A program made the position numbers and the translations under genes. The notes below the pieces were generated by a model. It was not told the DNA's origin. It did not search any database and saw only the letters and a program-made list of their open reading frames with translations. Shown in pieces: positions 52,657 to 60,343 of a DNA stretch of 64,000 nt (positions are counted from its first letter, which is position 1; the number at the start of each line of letters is the position of its first letter). The stretch covers positions 1 to 64,000 of the forward strand of contig CAWFBT010000010.1 in NCBI GenBank assembly GCA_963814095.1. Direction: 5' to 3'. Source of the DNA: JACVRW01 sp963814095 (GTDB lineage Bacteria > Actinomycetota > Thermoleophilia > Solirubrobacterales > Thermoleophilaceae).

Positions 52657-52935
52657 ATGTCGGTCACGGTCAAGATCCCAACCCAGCTGCGGAGCATCAC
52701 GAGCGGCGACTCGGAGACCTCGGTCGACGGCGCGACCACGGTCGGCGAGGTGCTCGACGGGCTCTACGAGCGCTATGACGGCCTGCGCGAGCGGATCGCG
52801 GAGGACGGCGACCTGCGCCGCTTCGTCAACGTCTACGTGGGCGGCGAGGACATCCGCTTCCTGGACGGCCTCGAGACGGGTGTCGAGGACGGCGACGAGG
52901 TGACGATCCTCCCAGCGGTCGCCGGCGGGGTCTGA
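52657..52935 (+). CDS. ThiS/MoaD-family ubiquitin-like sulfur carrier protein ending in GGV
   Basis: A 92-residue beta-grasp protein: VTVKIPTQLRSITSGDSETS, TVGEVLDGLYERYDGLRERI, FVNVYVGGEDIRFLDG and the tail GDEVTILPAVAGGV. The di-glycine needed for thiocarboxylate formation is followed by one valine, so a JAMM-type protease would have to remove it, as with the GGA tail of Wolinella HcyS. No such protease or E1-like activator is in this window. It lies 15 bases behind the thrC-like gene and under the same SAM-I riboswitch, so it probably donates sulfur to that enzyme. Confidence 0.85.
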   Translation: MSVTVKIPTQLRSITSGDSETSVDGATTVGEVLDGLYERYDGLRERIAEDGDLRRFVNVYVGGEDIRFLDGLETGVEDGDEVTILPAVAGGV

Positions 52936-53891
52936 GCACCCTCGTCACGGGAGCGCAGGGCTTCATCGGCTCTGCGCTCGCGGAGCGGCTGCTCGACGGC
53001 GGGGAGACGGTCGTGGCGCTGCGCCGCGACGCCGATCCGGGCGCCCGCTTCGTGACCGACGGCATCGAGGGCCGCTGCATCGTGGCGCTGGCCGACCTCG
53101 GCGACTACGAGGCGCTCGTCCGCGTGCTGAACGAGCACGAGGTCAGCAGCGTGTACCACCTCGGGGCGCAGACGATCGTCGGCACGGCGCTGCGGTCTCC
53201 GCTCTCGACCTTCGACGCCAACATCCGCGGGACCTACGCGCTGCTCGAGGCCTGCCGCTCGCTCGGCGACGCGAGCCGTCGAGCGGATCGTCGTGGCGTC
53301 GACCGACAAGGCCTACGGCGCTCACGACGAGCTGCCCTACCGCGAGGACTTCGCGCTGCGGGCGACCTATCCGTACGACGTCTCGAAGGCCTGCGTCGAC
53401 CTGATCGCGCGCTCCTATGCCGCCACCTACGCGCTGCCGGTGGCGGTCACGCGCTTCGCCAACGTCTACGGCCCGGGCGACGTCAACTGGTCCCGGCTCG
53501 TGCCCGACACGGCCCGTGCGCTCGTCCGCGGCGAGCGGCCCGTAGTCCGCTCGGACGGCACGCCCGAGCGCGACTACCTCTACGTCGACGATGCCGTCCA
53601 GGCCTATCTCACGATCGCGGCCTCGTTGGACCGGCCGGAGATGCGCGGCCGTGCCTGGAACGCCGGCTGGGGGAGGGGAGTGTCCGTGCTCGAGCTGGTG
53701 CGCAGGCTGATCGCGGTATCGGGTCGCGAAGTCGACCCGGACGTCCGCGGCGCGGGCGTGCCGCACGCGGAGATCGACCGCCAGTTCCTCGACTCGACGG
53801 CGATCCGGAGCGAGCTTGGCTGGGAGCCGCGCGTGCCGCTCGACGACGGCCTCGGCGGGCCTGGGAGTGGTACCTGGCGCGGCTCGGCTGA
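52932..53891 (+). CDS. NAD-dependent epimerase/dehydratase (GDP-mannose/CDP-glucose 4,6-dehydratase-like), two frameshifts
   Basis: A 319-residue extended SDR if two compensating indels are corrected: one extra base at 53273-53279 (DAS-VERIVVASTDK) and one missing at 53851-53860 (restoring RAWEWYLARLG and TGA 53889-53891). Motifs: LVTGAQGFIGSALAERLLDG, VYHLGAQTIVGTALRSP, catalytic ASTDKAYG with Tyr in YPYDVSK, and FANVYGPGDVNWSRLVP. The last segment is typical of CDP-glucose 4,6-dehydratase. No ATG/GTG/TTG start exists in frame; CTG 52932, overlapping the thiS-like TGA as CTGA, is the only candidate, unless a further indel hides the true start. Confidence 0.7.
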   Translation: MSTLVTGAQGFIGSALAERLLDGGETVVALRRDADPGARFVTDGIEGRCIVALADLGDYEALVRVLNEHEVSSVYHLGAQTIVGTALRSPLSTFDANIRGTYALLEACRSLGDASRRADRRGVDRQGLRRSRRAALPRGLRAAGDLSVRRLEGLRRPDRALLCRHLRAAGGGHALRQRLRPGRRQLVPARARHGPCARPRRAARSPLGRHARARLPLRRRCRPGLSHDRGLVGPAGDARPCLERRLGEGSVRARAGAQADRGIGSRSRPGRPRRGRAARGDRPPVPRLDGDPERAWLGAARAARRRPRRAWEWYLARLG

Positions 53892-54037
53892 GAGGAACCG
53901 GCGGGATCTACTCCTTCATCGCCCTGGACGGGGTGACCAGAGGCCAGGCCCTGTGGAGCATCATCATCGCTTTCGTGGTGCTCTACATCCTCTTCGGAGA
54001 GCGAGGCAGCCGGGAGTTCTTCAGCGGCGCTCGCTGA
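53867..54037 (+). CDS. Small single-helix membrane protein
   Basis: A frame ending at TGA 54035-54037 encodes GIYSFIALDGVTRGQALWSI, IIAFVVLYILFGERGSREFF and SGAR: one clear transmembrane helix with a charged tail. The start is uncertain: GTG 53867 overlaps the epimerase end by 25 bases and GTG 53933 would leave 34 residues. GAGAGGAACC at 53890-53899 could be a ribosome site for a non-standard start. No family recognised. Confidence 0.35.
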   Translation: MVPGAARLRGTGGIYSFIALDGVTRGQALWSIIIAFVVLYILFGERGSREFFSGAR

Positions 54038-54058
54038 TCGTCCGCCACAATCTGAGAT

Positions 54059-54709
54059 GTGCGCGGTTACCGCCTCGTCCTTCTCACCCTCGTCGCCGCC
54101 CTGGTCCTGGGCGTGGGCGGGCGGGCGCTCGTGCGGGTGGGCTGGGAGCTGCCGCGCGGGGATGATCTCGCCACCGCCGGCGCCACGGCGAAGGCTCTGG
54201 GAGCGCCGTGGCTGGCGGCAGCGTGGGGACTCGGGGCGCTCGCGAACTCGCGCCTGCGTGGAGCGCTCGCGGGCGCTGCCGCCCTCGTGCTCGGTACGTG
54301 CTGCTGGTACTTCCTGAGCCTCGCGCTCGAAGGCCCGCCCGCGGTGGGCTATGTCGTGCCGGTCTCGATCGGCTGGTCGCTCGTTGCGGGCACGGCCGGC
54401 GCCCTCTTCGGGCTCGTCGGAGCGCTGTGGAGGGACGGCGACATGGTCGCGCGCGCGGTCAGCATCGCGCTGCTCGCAGGCGCGCTCGCCGGTGAAGCCG
54501 TGCTGCTCTCCAGGGAGTGGTCGGGCCAGGCGGCGAACCTGGTCCTGAGCCTCGAGCTGGTCGCGGCGGCGACGGCGCTGATGCTGGCCTGGCGGCGGAC
54601 TCCGATCATGCTCACACTAGGCCTGTTCGTGATCGCGGCGGTGGCGATGGCCGGCGCGGAGGACGCCGCGCGGGACACGGTGCGGCTCGTGGGGTGGAGG
54701 GGTCCCTGA
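54059..54709 (+). CDS. Polytopic membrane protein, unknown function
   Basis: A 216-residue protein with about six or seven helices: YRLVLLTLVAALVLGVGGRA, APWLAAAWGLGALANS, GALAGAAALVLGTCCWYFLS, VVPVSIGWSLVAGTAGALFG, AVSIALLAGALAGEAVLL, LVLSLELVAAATALMLAW and PIMLTLGLFVIAAVAMAG. It recalls DUF6518-type integral membrane proteins, without a functional clue. GTG 54059 begins 22 bases after the small membrane ORF. It converges on the DUF4114 gene. Confidence 0.65.
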   Translation: MRGYRLVLLTLVAALVLGVGGRALVRVGWELPRGDDLATAGATAKALGAPWLAAAWGLGALANSRLRGALAGAAALVLGTCCWYFLSLALEGPPAVGYVVPVSIGWSLVAGTAGALFGLVGALWRDGDMVARAVSIALLAGALAGEAVLLSREWSGQAANLVLSLELVAAATALMLAWRRTPIMLTLGLFVIAAVAMAGAEDAARDTVRLVGWRGP

Positions 54710-54740
54710 GCGGACCGGCTGCTACGCGCCCCGACGGCCC

Positions 54741-55553
54741 TCAGGCCGAAGCTCGAAGCGTTCGACGGATCGACGTGGTGAAGAGGATCGAGTTCCGATC
54801 ATCCTGTTCCTTCCACATCGTTGCGCTGCCCGAATAGCGATGGCGCCTGGTGTTCCAGCGAACCCGGCAGCGCACCTTCTCGGTCGCTAGTCGGGAGCAG
54901 GACCTCGTGAGAGGTCCGCGGCGCCTTGTGAACCGCCTGCCGTACTGCTTGCGCAGCACCTTCGGCAATCGGCGCCGGGCCTCACGGATCTTCAGCGGCC
55001 GCACGTTGGACTTCGCGTTTGGAGTCTCCGTGGGACTTGTAGGGGTTTGGCCGTCCGCGGGAGGAGGCAGGATCGGCGCCAGGTTGCCGGTGAACTGGAA
55101 GATGTTGTCGTCGTAGTCTCGATCGCCGCCGTCGAACATGTCCTCGAAGCCGACCAGGAACGTGCCCACGCCGGTCTCCGTGACGACGGCGTGTGCGATG
55201 CCGTCCGGGTTCCGGCTCGCTGGGCCCATGAAGAAAGTTGGGCCGCCTTTGAGCAGGGTGATCCCGAACACGAGCTCCCGGCCCGCAGCGAATGGCCCAA
55301 GCGTCACATGCTTGCCCACGTCCGTGTTGAGGGCGATGTTGTCGCGGGTCCCGTCCGGGCGCAGCAGGAAGAGCCGGCTGGTGTACCCGGTGATGCCACC
55401 CTGCTGTACGACGACGTCCACGGTGCCGCCAGTCGCGAACAGCTTGCCTCCCCTCACCGCTTGCGCTTCGGCGGGCGCCGCAACCACCAGCGCGGTCGCG
55501 ACCGCGACCAGCGCGGCATGCAGCCGCGATGAAAGGGAGAATTTCCGTGACAT
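54741..55553 (-). CDS. Secreted DUF4114-domain protein
   Basis: A 270-residue protein. The signal peptide (RLHAALVAVATALVVAAPAE then AQA) is followed by a beta-rich region and the DUF4114 signature FEDMFDGGDRDYDDNIFQF, an acidic calcium-binding-like loop. A proline-rich spacer (LPPPADGQTPTSPTETP) and a basic C-terminal segment with two cysteines (SCSRL, VRCRVRW) complete it. It probably sits on the cell surface; no enzymatic role is evident. GGAG lies six bases before ATG 55553. Confidence 0.75.
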   Translation of the reverse strand: MSRKFSLSSRLHAALVAVATALVVAAPAEAQAVRGGKLFATGGTVDVVVQQGGITGYTSRLFLLRPDGTRDNIALNTDVGKHVTLGPFAAGRELVFGITLLKGGPTFFMGPASRNPDGIAHAVVTETGVGTFLVGFEDMFDGGDRDYDDNIFQFTGNLAPILPPPADGQTPTSPTETPNAKSNVRPLKIREARRRLPKVLRKQYGRRFTRRRGPLTRSCSRLATEKVRCRVRWNTRRHRYSGSATMWKEQDDRNSILFTTSIRRTLRASA

Positions 55554-55667
55554 ACCGACTCCGTTCCCTGGGAGCGCCGCGGATCGGCGCGCCTGACCTT
55601 CTGTATCAACGTCGGCAACGGTCCGGTTCTGCCGTCACTCACCCAAACCGGCTTCCTCGCTGCGGAG

Positions 55668-55697
55668 AATGAAAAAGCCCGACGTAGCGGGACTTCT
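55668..55697 (-). terminator. Probable terminator downstream of tRNA-Arg
   Basis: Read on the minus strand, AAGTCCCG-CTACGT-CGGGCTTTTT forms a short hairpin with a one-base bulge and a T-run, just after the tRNA 3' end. Confidence 0.6.
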
Positions 55698-55702
55698 TCG
55701 GA

Positions 55703-55775
<73 letters not shown>

Positions 55776-55788
55776 CGGGCCCGCAAGG

Positions 55789-55857
55789 CTACATCTCCTC
55801 GAGTTCCCTGCCGCGCGTCTCCGGCGCGAAGCGCAGCACGAACAGGACGTCGCCTGT
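55789..55857 (-). pseudogene. C-terminal remnant of an MFS sugar-porter gene
   Basis: Between the glucose dehydrogenase stop and tRNA-Arg, the minus strand reads LTGDVLFVLRFAPETRGREL, EEM, stop at 55789. RFAPETRGRELEE matches the conserved end of MFS sugar porters (PETKGRSLEEI-like), found after their twelfth helix. The other ~400 residues are missing, apparently replaced by the gdh gene end. Too short to be a gene. This is read as deletion debris next to a tRNA; chance similarity is the alternative. Confidence 0.45.
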
Positions 55858-56909
55858 CAGGCCTGCAGGTCGAGGACGACCTTGACGTCCTCGGGCCGCG
55901 AGTCGAGCGCCTCCGCGAAGCGCTCCAGCGGCACGCGCCGGGTGATCATCCGCTCGAGCCAGCCGAGCTCCGCGCTCGCGAGCGCCCGGGCGGCCAGCTC
56001 GTAGTGGCTCAGGTTCGCGTTCACGGAGCCGAAGATCACGTCGTTCTCGAGCACGAGGTCGCGGCCGAGCTGACCCGCGTCGATGCTGAGGTCGCGGCCG
56101 GTGGGGGAGACGCCCGTCAGGCACACCACGGCCGCGCGCGCGTTGTGCTGCATGACGTCGAAGACGAGCTGCGGCACGCCGGTCGCCTCGACCACGATGT
56201 CGGGCGGAGCGACCTTCTCGATCGTCTCGACGTCGGTGGCGTGGTAGGTGGCGCCGAGCGCGTGCACCAGCTCCGGCTTGATGCCCTCCTCGACGCGATC
56301 GAGGACGTGCACCTCGAGTCCGCGCTGGACGCCGAGCAGCGCCGCGAGCAGGCCGATCGTCCCGGCGCCGGTCACGAGCGCGCGCTCCGGCGCGAAGTAG
56401 GCGCGCGAGCCGATCCGGTCGATGTGGTCCCAGGCTTTGGCGAGGATCGTGGTCGGCTCCATCAGGACGCCGACGTTGTCGAGTCCCGGGTCGAGCTTCA
56501 TGGCGTAGTCGGCCTCGACGGTCCAGCGCTCGGAGCCGAAGCCGTCGATCTGCTTGATGCCGCGCTCGGTGTACTCGCCGTTGCGGCACATGTCGAACTC
56601 CCCGCGCGCGCACGCGCCGCAGGGCACCGGGTCGGGCCGCCGGACGACGCCGACGACGAGGTCACCGGCCTCGAATCCGCTGTCCGCGGGCGCCTCGCGG
56701 ACGCGCCCGAGCGACTCGTGGCCTATCACGAGCCGCTCATGTCCCGGCGGCGCCCAGCCGTAGTCGCCCGCCGCGATCTCGCGATCCGTGCCGCAGACGC
56801 CCAGCGCGAGGCCGTCGACGAGAAGATCGCCAGGGCCCGGCGTGGGCTCCTCGATGTCGATGACTGCGGCCGAGTCCGGCTTGAGCGGCACCACCGCAAG
56901 CGCGCGCAT
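55857..56909 (-). CDS. Glucose 1-dehydrogenase-like zinc-dependent alcohol dehydrogenase (MDR)
   Basis: A 350-residue medium-chain dehydrogenase. Catalytic-zinc residues lie in GVCGTDREI and GHESLGRV; the structural-zinc lobe PCGACARGEFDMC is reduced compared with classical ADHs, as in archaeal-type glucose dehydrogenases. The cofactor motif is VTGAGTIGLLAALLG. The neighbourhood NGEYTERGIKQIDGFGSERW and LMEPTTILAKAWDHI is typical of the glucose/aldose dehydrogenase branch. It should oxidise glucose or a related aldose to the lactone with NAD(P). A hidden sugar-transporter remnant follows directly. Confidence 0.85.
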   Translation of the reverse strand: MRALAVVPLKPDSAAVIDIEEPTPGPGDLLVDGLALGVCGTDREIAAGDYGWAPPGHERLVIGHESLGRVREAPADSGFEAGDLVVGVVRRPDPVPCGACARGEFDMCRNGEYTERGIKQIDGFGSERWTVEADYAMKLDPGLDNVGVLMEPTTILAKAWDHIDRIGSRAYFAPERALVTGAGTIGLLAALLGVQRGLEVHVLDRVEEGIKPELVHALGATYHATDVETIEKVAPPDIVVEATGVPQLVFDVMQHNARAAVVCLTGVSPTGRDLSIDAGQLGRDLVLENDVIFGSVNANLSHYELAARALASAELGWLERMITRRVPLERFAEALDSRPEDVKVVLDLQA

Positions 56910-56918
56910 GCGGCGGTT

Positions 56919-56924
56919 AGCCTA
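56919..56924 (-). promoter_or_regulatory. -10 box before the glucose dehydrogenase gene
   Basis: TAGGCT on the minus strand ends nine bases before ATG 56909. Confidence 0.4.
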
Positions 56925-56974
56925 AGCGCGCCGAGCCCCCGCGGGCAAGCCGCGCCTTGCTCCGCCCAGCGCCG

Positions 56975-57466
56975 ATGCTGATCGCGGTCATCTCCGACAC
57001 CCACCTGCCGCGCGGCGCCCGCCGGCTGCCGGACGAGTGCGTGCGCCGGATCGCGGAGGCCGACCTGCTCCTGCACGCGGGCGACTTCTCGACCGCGCCC
57101 GTGCTGCGCGCGCTCGAGTCGATCGGCCCGCCGCTCGTGGGCGTTCACGGCAACGTGGACAGCGCCGAGCTGCGAGAGCTGCTTCCGGCCGAGCGGGTCG
57201 TCGAGGCCGGCGGCGCCCGCATCGCGATGCTGCACGACGCCGGCCCGCGTAGCGGCAGGCTCGCGCGCATGCGGGCTCGCTTCGGCGCCGCTGCCGAGGC
57301 GCTCGTCTTCGGGCACTCGCACATGCCGCTGCACGAGCGCGCAGGCGACGGCTTTCAGATCTTCAATCCCGGCAGCCCGACGGAGCGGCGGCGGGCACCG
57401 CGGCACACGATGGGGATGGCGCGGGTCGAGGGCGGCGAGGTCAGTTTCGAGCTCGTCGAGCTCTGA
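56975..57466 (+). CDS. YfcE/MJ0936-type metallophosphoesterase
   Basis: A 163-residue phosphodiesterase: AVISDTHLPRG, LLLHAGDFS, VGVHGNVD, MLHDAG and VFGHSHMPL, the full set of dimetal ligands of the YfcE family, ending with the typical NPGSPTERR. ATG 56975 is the family start; an in-frame codon at 56957 adds six residues. It probably hydrolyses phosphodiesters in the cytoplasm. RNase Z starts 21 bases later. Confidence 0.88.
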   Translation: MLIAVISDTHLPRGARRLPDECVRRIAEADLLLHAGDFSTAPVLRALESIGPPLVGVHGNVDSAELRELLPAERVVEAGGARIAMLHDAGPRSGRLARMRARFGAAAEALVFGHSHMPLHERAGDGFQIFNPGSPTERRRAPRHTMGMARVEGGEVSFELVEL

Positions 57467-57487
57467 CCCGGCAACATAGGAAGGCCC

Positions 57488-58447
57488 ATGGACCTCGACG
57501 TGCTCTTCCTCGGCACCGCCGGCTCGTCGCCGAGCCCGCGCCGCGGCCTGCCCGCCACGCTCGTACGGCGCGGCGGCGACCGGCTGCTCGTCGACTGCGG
57601 CGAGGGCACCCAGCGCCAGCTGATGCGCTCGGTCGGGCTGGTGGAGCTGGAGGAGCTCCTGATCACCCATTTCCACGCCGATCATGTGCTCGGCCTGCCG
57701 GGGATGCTGAAGACGTTCGCGCTGCGCCAGCGCGAGCGTGAGCTCACCGTCTACGGGCCGCGCGGGTTGCGGCGCCTGTTCGAGCAGCTGCGGCCCGTCG
57801 TCGGGCGGCTGACGTTCCCGCTTGCGCTCGTCGAGCTGGAGCCGAACGACGAGCTCGAGCGGGACGGCTACCGGATCGCCGCCTTCGAGGTGGACCACGG
57901 CGGCGTCGGACTCGGCTACGCGTTCGTGGAGGAGCCTCGGCCGGGCGTCTTCGACCCGGACCGCGCGCGCGAGCTGGGCGTGGCCCCCGGCCCCGACTTC
58001 GGCCGCCTCCAGCGCGGCGAGACGGTCGGCGGCGTGCGGCCCGATCAGGTGATGGGCGAGGAACGGCGCGGGCGCAAGGTGGTGCTCACCGGCGACACGG
58101 CGCCCTGCGACATGACCCGGCTCGTCGCCTGGGAGGCTGATCTGCTCGTCCACGAGGCGACCTTCATGGAGGAGGACGCAGAGCGCGCTCGCGAGACACG
58201 CCACTCGACGGCGGCCGGCGCCGCCGCGCTCGCCGCCTCAGCGGGCGTCGAGATGCTCGCGCTCACGCACATCTCGCCGCGCTACTCGGGCGGTCAGGTG
58301 CGCGAGGAGGCGCGCACCGGCTTCGAGAACGTCGTCGTCCCGCGCGACTTCGACCGCGTCGAGGTTCCCTTCCCGGAGCGGGGCGCGCCGGTGCTGGTGC
58401 GGGCGTCGGAGAGCCCGCCGCAGCCGGTGGCCGAGCCGAGCGCCTAG
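57488..58447 (+). CDS. rnz: Ribonuclease Z (tRNA 3' endonuclease)
   Basis: A 319-residue MBL-fold nuclease: DVLFLGTAGSSPSPRRGLPA, LLVDCGEGTQRQLMRS, metal-binding ITHFHADHVLGLPG, VVLTGDTAPCD, HEATFMEEDAERARETRHST and LTHISPRYSGG. It removes the 3' trailer of tRNA precursors lacking an encoded CCA, like the tRNA-Arg in this window. AGGAAGG precedes ATG 57488. Its end overlaps the converging small gene by four bases. Confidence 0.92.
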   Translation: MDLDVLFLGTAGSSPSPRRGLPATLVRRGGDRLLVDCGEGTQRQLMRSVGLVELEELLITHFHADHVLGLPGMLKTFALRQRERELTVYGPRGLRRLFEQLRPVVGRLTFPLALVELEPNDELERDGYRIAAFEVDHGGVGLGYAFVEEPRPGVFDPDRARELGVAPGPDFGRLQRGETVGGVRPDQVMGEERRGRKVVLTGDTAPCDMTRLVAWEADLLVHEATFMEEDAERARETRHSTAAGAAALAASAGVEMLALTHISPRYSGGQVREEARTGFENVVVPRDFDRVEVPFPERGAPVLVRASESPPQPVAEPSA

Positions 58448-58734
58448 TCGCCCAGCCGGACGAGCTGTGCCGGCCCGCAGGCCTCGAGGTCCTGGAGGAC
58501 CATCTCGGCGCGCGCTGCGTCCCAGCGCTCCGAGCCCACGAGCGTGCCGGTGAGATCGCCGATCTGGGCGAGGGCCTCGCGCGCCTCCTCGTCGAGCGAG
58601 ATGTCCTCGCAGAAGAAGAGGGCGTCGGCGGCCTCGCGCAGCATGGTGCGCTCGTCGGGCTTGAGGGCCTCGGGCCCCTCGGCGGTGACGACCTCCATGA
58701 GGCGGCCGTATGCCTGTGCTCGCTCGGCGTTCAT
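58444..58734 (-). CDS. Conserved small helical protein, unknown function
   Basis: A 96-residue, acidic, mostly helical protein: MNAERAQAYGRLMEVVTAEG, DERTMLREAADALFFCEDIS, LDEEAREALAQIGDLTGTLV. No family recognised. ATG 58734 is chosen because TAATCT lies eight bases upstream; in-frame ATG 58776 would add 14 residues. The four-base overlap with RNase Z is tail-to-tail. Confidence 0.65.
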   Translation of the reverse strand: MNAERAQAYGRLMEVVTAEGPEALKPDERTMLREAADALFFCEDISLDEEAREALAQIGDLTGTLVGSERWDAARAEMVLQDLEACGPAQLVRLGD

Positions 58735-58742
58735 CTGTTCCG

Positions 58743-58748
58743 AGATTA
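58743..58748 (-). promoter_or_regulatory. -10 box before the small helical protein gene
   Basis: TAATCT on the minus strand, eight bases before ATG 58734. Confidence 0.4.
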
Positions 58749-58795
58749 GCTGCCCGCCCGGAGGCTTGCGCGGCATGGTCGTCGGCGACCGCTGG

Positions 58796-58801
58796 TAGTC
58801 T
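58796..58801 (+). promoter_or_regulatory. Candidate -10 box of the pyr operon
   Basis: TAGTCT on the plus strand, 21 bases before the PyrR-binding motif. It would give a leader of about 48 bases in front of pyrR, unlike the leaderless genes. Confidence 0.4.
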
Positions 58802-58822
58802 CGCCAACAGGTTCCTTTAACC

Positions 58823-58837
58823 AGGTCCAGAGAGGCC
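58823..58837 (+). promoter_or_regulatory. PyrR-binding RNA motif in the pyr leader
   Basis: AGGTCCAGAGAGGCC contains TCCAGAGAGG, the conserved PyrR-binding loop of Bacillus and actinobacterial pyr leaders. It lies 17 bases before GTG 58855 with AGGGGCGG between. No terminator hairpin is seen, so translational repression by UMP-bound PyrR, as proposed in mycobacteria, is likely. Confidence 0.75.
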
Positions 58838-58854
58838 AGAAGGGGCGGTTCGAA

Positions 58855-59400
58855 GTGCAGGAGAAGACGGTCCTCGACCGCGAGGACGTGCGGCGCACGC
58901 TGGTGCGGATCGCACACGAGATCGTCGAGAACACGGGCGGCGAGGGAGTTGCGGTCGTTGGGATTCACCGTCGCGGCGCCGTGCTGGGCGCGCGCCTGCG
59001 CGACCTCGTGGCGGAGCTCGTCGGCGAGCCGGTCCCGCTCGGGGACATCGACATCAGCTTCTATCGCGACGACGTGGGCATCCGCGGCCCCGACTACCAG
59101 CCGGTCGTGCACGCATCGCACATCGACTTCCCGGTCGAGGACATGACGATCGTGCTGGTCGACGACGTCCTCTACACGGGCCGCACGGTGCGCGCGGCGA
59201 TCGACGCGCTCTTCGACTACGGCCGGCCGCGGCGCGTCCAGCTGGCGGTGCTCGCCGACCGCGGCCACCGCGAGCTGCCGATCCGGCCGGACTACGTGGG
59301 CAAGAACCTGCCCACGTCGCGCGAGGAGCGGGTCAACGTGCGGGTCGAGGAGCTCGACGGGGTCGACGAGGTGGACATAGCGGAGGCACAGCATGCATAG
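58855..59400 (+). CDS. pyrR: PyrR bifunctional pyr operon regulator / uracil phosphoribosyltransferase
   Basis: A 181-residue PRTase-fold protein: TVLDREDVRRTLVRIAHEIV, VGIHRRGAVLGARLRDL, DIDISFYRDD and the PRPP loop TIVLVDDVLYTGRTVRAAID. UMP-bound PyrR binds the leader motif above. GTG 58855 follows AGGGGCGG. Its stop overlaps the pyrB start by eight bases, marking the first gene of the de novo UMP operon. Confidence 0.95.
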   Translation: MQEKTVLDREDVRRTLVRIAHEIVENTGGEGVAVVGIHRRGAVLGARLRDLVAELVGEPVPLGDIDISFYRDDVGIRGPDYQPVVHASHIDFPVEDMTIVLVDDVLYTGRTVRAAIDALFDYGRPRRVQLAVLADRGHRELPIRPDYVGKNLPTSREERVNVRVEELDGVDEVDIAEAQHA

Positions 59401-60343
59401 GCATCTCCTGACGGTGGACGACCTCTCGCGCGAGGACATCGAGCGCATCCTCGGCCGCGCCGAGAGCTTCGCGGAGGTCTCGGGTCGCGAGATCAAGAAG
59501 GTCCCGACGCTGCGTGGCCGGACGGTCATCAACCTCTTCTACGAGGCGAGCACGCGCACCCAGTCGAGCTTCGAGCTGGCGGCCAAGCGGCTCTCGGCCG
59601 ACCTCGTGACGGTCAAGGCGAGCGGCTCGGCGGTGGAGAAGGGCGAGTCGCTGAAGGACACGGTGCAGACCCTGTCCGCGTACGACCCGGCGGCGATCGT
59701 GGTCCGCACGCCTCACGCGGGGGCCGCCGGGCTCGTCGCGCGCTGGACGCGAGCGTCGGTCATCAACGCGGGTGACGGAAAGCACGAGCACCCGACCCAG
59801 GCCCTGCTCGACCTCTACACGCTCAAGCGCCGCGTCGGCTCGCTCGAGGGGCTCGGCGTCTGGATCGTCGGCGACGTCCTCCACAGCCGCGTGGCGCGCT
59901 CGAACGTGCTGGCCTTCACGCGCATGGGCTGCCAGGTGACCGTCTGCGGGCCGCCGACGCTGATCCCGCGCGGCATCGAGTCGCTCGGCTGCGAGGTGCG
60001 CTACACGCTCGACGAGCTGCCGGGCGCGGACGTCGTGTACGCGCTGCGGATGCAGCGCGAGCGCATGCAGGGCAGCTTCGTCCCCTCGCTGCGCGAGTAC
60101 GCGGCGCGCTACCAGATCGACGGCCGCCGCCTGGGCCCGAACCAGCTGCTGATGCACCCGGGTCCCGTCAACCGCGGCGTCGAGCTGTCCGCCGAGGTGA
60201 TCGACTCGCCGCAGGCGCTGATCACGGAACAGGTCGAGTCCGGCGTGGTCGTCCGCATGGCGGTCCTGTACGAGCTCCTGGCGGGCCGCGGCGTCCCCAG
60301 CGGCGCTCGCGCCGCGCTCGAGTCGGAGCCGCAGCCCGCATGA
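59393..60343 (+). CDS. pyrB: Aspartate carbamoyltransferase catalytic subunit
   Basis: A 316-residue enzyme joining carbamoyl phosphate and aspartate. Signatures: FYEASTRTQSSFELAAKRLS (carbamoyl-phosphate site), GDGKHEHPTQALLDL, VGDVLHSRVARSN and MHPGPVNRGVELS. Overlaps at both ends (eight bases with pyrR, four with pyrC). No pyrI is seen. Confidence 0.96.
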   Translation: MHRHLLTVDDLSREDIERILGRAESFAEVSGREIKKVPTLRGRTVINLFYEASTRTQSSFELAAKRLSADLVTVKASGSAVEKGESLKDTVQTLSAYDPAAIVVRTPHAGAAGLVARWTRASVINAGDGKHEHPTQALLDLYTLKRRVGSLEGLGVWIVGDVLHSRVARSNVLAFTRMGCQVTVCGPPTLIPRGIESLGCEVRYTLDELPGADVVYALRMQRERMQGSFVPSLREYAARYQIDGRRLGPNQLLMHPGPVNRGVELSAEVIDSPQALITEQVESGVVVRMAVLYELLAGRGVPSGARAALESEPQPA

